A stretch of DNA of 6,850 nucleotides from contig JASFTK010000074.1 in NCBI GenBank assembly GCA_050053595.1, positions 1 through 6,850 on the forward strand. Reading direction: 5' to 3'. The stretch's first letter is position 1. Each line of letters opens with the position of its first letter. Shown here in pieces: positions 5,432-6,850 of this stretch. This stretch comes from GCA-2726865 sp050053595 (GTDB lineage: Archaea; Thermoproteota; Bathyarchaeia; TCS64). A model generated the notes under the pieces. It did not search any database and was not told the origin of the DNA. It saw nothing but the letters and a program-made list of their open reading frames with translations. The translations under genes and the position numbers were made by a program.

Positions 5432-6850
5432 ATGAGAAAAAAATTTAACGTAGAACTAGCGATTATACTGATTCTCTGCTTATGCATAACTCCAATTCTC
5501 TCATATGCCTCAATCAATGTATCACCAATGCAGGCCACTACAGGACCAGCAACTGACACTATTGAGTACATTCGAGTTGAAAGGGCATTAGCCCCAGACG
5601 CACTCAGGCAGGGCGACATGGATGTCTACATTTACTCGATAACTGCAGACGCTGAAATAGAGATCGGTGATGATGATCCCGACATAGCGTTCTATAGGGG
5701 GGTATCGGGGATGGACGACATCCTGCTGAACCCTGCTCCCGCTCCTGAAGGGGAGTTAAACCCCTTCTCTATCAAAGAAGTCCGCTACGCCATGAACTAT
5801 ATCTTCGACAGAGACTTTATTGTCAACGAGATCTTCCAGGGAACAGCCGCAAAGATGTATGACTACCTCGGACCATATCACCCCGAGGTCCCAAGCATCG
5901 CAGACATTAAGCTCAGGCACGGCTTCGTTTACGACTTTGACCTAGCCAACTCGATGGTTGAGGATGCCATGGTCTTAGCCGGCGCTGAGAAAAGAGCCGG
6001 TACGTGGTACTACAAGGATGAACCTGTAATCATCAAAGGCCTTATCCGAGTTGAGGACGAGCGAAGGGACATCGGTGACTCCTTCGCATCAGACCTTGAA
6101 AAGCTAGGATTCACCATCGATTATGCTCACTCGACCTTCGGCCCCGCTATCGACACCGTCTATGGCACCGATCCCGCAGCTTTCGAATGGGGATTCTACA
6201 CCGAAGGTTGGGGTATCGGCGCTTCTAGGTGGAACACTTGGGAGCCCGGTTGCTGGGGTGGCTCAGCCGACCCAGATACAGGCGACTGGTGTGCAAACAT
6301 GCCCGGATGGGGAGAGGAGGGCTGGTGGAACTATCTAAGTCCAGGTGGTAGGGTCGAAAAGCTGGCTACAGATATCTATTACGGAAGATACACTGACCTT
6401 GATGACAGGGAGCAGAAGATTAGAGAGGTAACCGACCTCATGATGCAGGAGTCCGTAAGGATTTTCGGCATACGCGAGCTCACCGCATACACGGCGAGGA
6501 GAGACGTCGAGGGACTCACCCAGGACATGGGCCAGGGCCTCAGAGGAGGCGTCTGGGCCCCCAGAGAGGCCTATAGAGAGGGAGATACGACCCTGAAGTT
6601 CGGTGCCCAATGGGTCTGGACCGAGACAACCGTCTGGAATAGGTTCGGTGGTTTCAACGACGTCTACAGCGTTGACATAGCAAGGTCCACATATGACCCG
6701 GCAGTCTGGAGGCATCCCTTTACGGCCTCGGGTATGCCGTTCAGGGCTGAATACGAAGTCGAGACAGCGGGTCCCGATGGAACCCTCAGCGTCCCCTCAG
6801 ACGCTTATGAATGGGATGCCGAGGCAGATGAATGGGTTTCCGTCGGCTCT
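5432..6850 (+). CDS. Family 5 extracellular solute-binding protein (partial, runs off right edge)
   Basis: This is the likely substrate receptor of the divergent importer. The frame is open from ATG 5432 to the last base: 473 residues, no stop. Residues 1-26 form a signal sequence (MRKKF, a hydrophobic core, cleavage plausible after SYA). The family hallmark NPFSIKEVRYAMNYIFDRD is at 110-128. Before it lies a 'LRQGDMDVYIY' segment (58-67) that normally precedes the hallmark in mid-protein. At 387-470 comes a segment shaped like the usual N-terminal lobe (TLKFGAQW, then FGGFNDVYSVDIARSTYDP). The C-terminal lobe material therefore comes first and the N-terminal lobe second, a permuted order. 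Residues 253-299 are Trp-rich (nine Trp) with Cys274 and Cys287, which could pair. Aromatic richness would suit a sugar-like ligand as well as a peptide, so the ligand is left open. A C-terminal membrane anchor, if present, lies beyond the window. Confidence 0.9.
   Translation, partial: MRKKFNVELAIILILCLCITPILSYASINVSPMQATTGPATDTIEYIRVERALAPDALRQGDMDVYIYSITADAEIEIGDDDPDIAFYRGVSGMDDILLNPAPAPEGELNPFSIKEVRYAMNYIFDRDFIVNEIFQGTAAKMYDYLGPYHPEVPSIADIKLRHGFVYDFDLANSMVEDAMVLAGAEKRAGTWYYKDEPVIIKGLIRVEDERRDIGDSFASDLEKLGFTIDYAHSTFGPAIDTVYGTDPAAFEWGFYTEGWGIGASRWNTWEPGCWGGSADPDTGDWCANMPGWGEEGWWNYLSPGGRVEKLATDIYYGRYTDLDDREQKIREVTDLMMQESVRIFGIRELTAYTARRDVEGLTQDMGQGLRGGVWAPREAYREGDTTLKFGAQWVWTETTVWNRFGGFNDVYSVDIARSTYDPAVWRHPFTASGMPFRAEYEVETAGPDGTLSVPSDAYEWDAEADEWVSVGS

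Noticed and set aside
5446..5487. Lipobox in the binding protein signal sequence (LCLC at 15-18)
   Set aside because: The Cys residues are within the hydrophobic core with no following small-residue context, and a plain cleavage after SYA fits better.
5323..5619. Minus-strand reading of 98 residues over the intergenic region and binding protein start
   Set aside because: It crosses the promoters and palindrome and is antisense to the signal peptide of the binding protein, which is strongly supported.
6335..6715. Minus-strand reading of 126 residues
   Set aside because: It is antisense to the conserved part of the solute-binding protein and has no recognisable features.

Overview
The window looks like archaeal chromosome. 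The start regions carry AT-rich TATA-like boxes about 25-35 bases before the start codons, one ribosome site is GGTGATC (a match to the archaeal 16S 3' end), Arg is mostly AGG/AGA, Ile is often ATA, and the transporter proteins carry archaeal-style elaborations. A TACK-type lineage (Bathyarchaeia-like) is my guess from overall style. The sequence does not prove it.

The window is one divergent locus for a Dpp/Opp-type (peptide/nickel/oligosaccharide family) ABC importer. On the minus strand, from 5274 down to 232, five genes are packed with 1-8 base overlaps or a single-base gap: permease 1 (DppB-like), permease 2 (DppC-like, with an insert of about 200 residues outside the cell), ATPase 1 (DppD-like), ATPase 2 (DppF-like), and a small two-helix membrane protein whose outer domain resembles a GOLD/emp24 beta-sandwich. 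After a 36-base gap with its own possible TATA box comes the start of a sixth minus-strand gene. It is cut by the window edge at base 1 and encodes a membrane-anchored or secreted protein with a coiled-coil-like start.

On the plus strand, from 5432 past the right edge, runs a family 5 extracellular solute-binding protein (473 residues visible, no stop). It is the likely ligand receptor for the importer. Its order of segments appears rotated relative to ordinary family 5 binding proteins.

The 157-base gap between the binding protein and the importer operon (5275-5431) holds two back-to-back TATA boxes. A 22-base imperfect palindrome sits midway between them, about 30 bases from each box, which is the layout expected of a shared operator.

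The genes fit one working model. The binding protein captures a solute outside the cell, the two permeases pass it through the membrane, and the two ATPases drive transport. The GOLD-like protein and perhaps the coiled-coil protein would be accessory envelope parts. The substrate cannot be read from the sequence. No RNA genes, insertion sequences or CRISPR arrays were seen.
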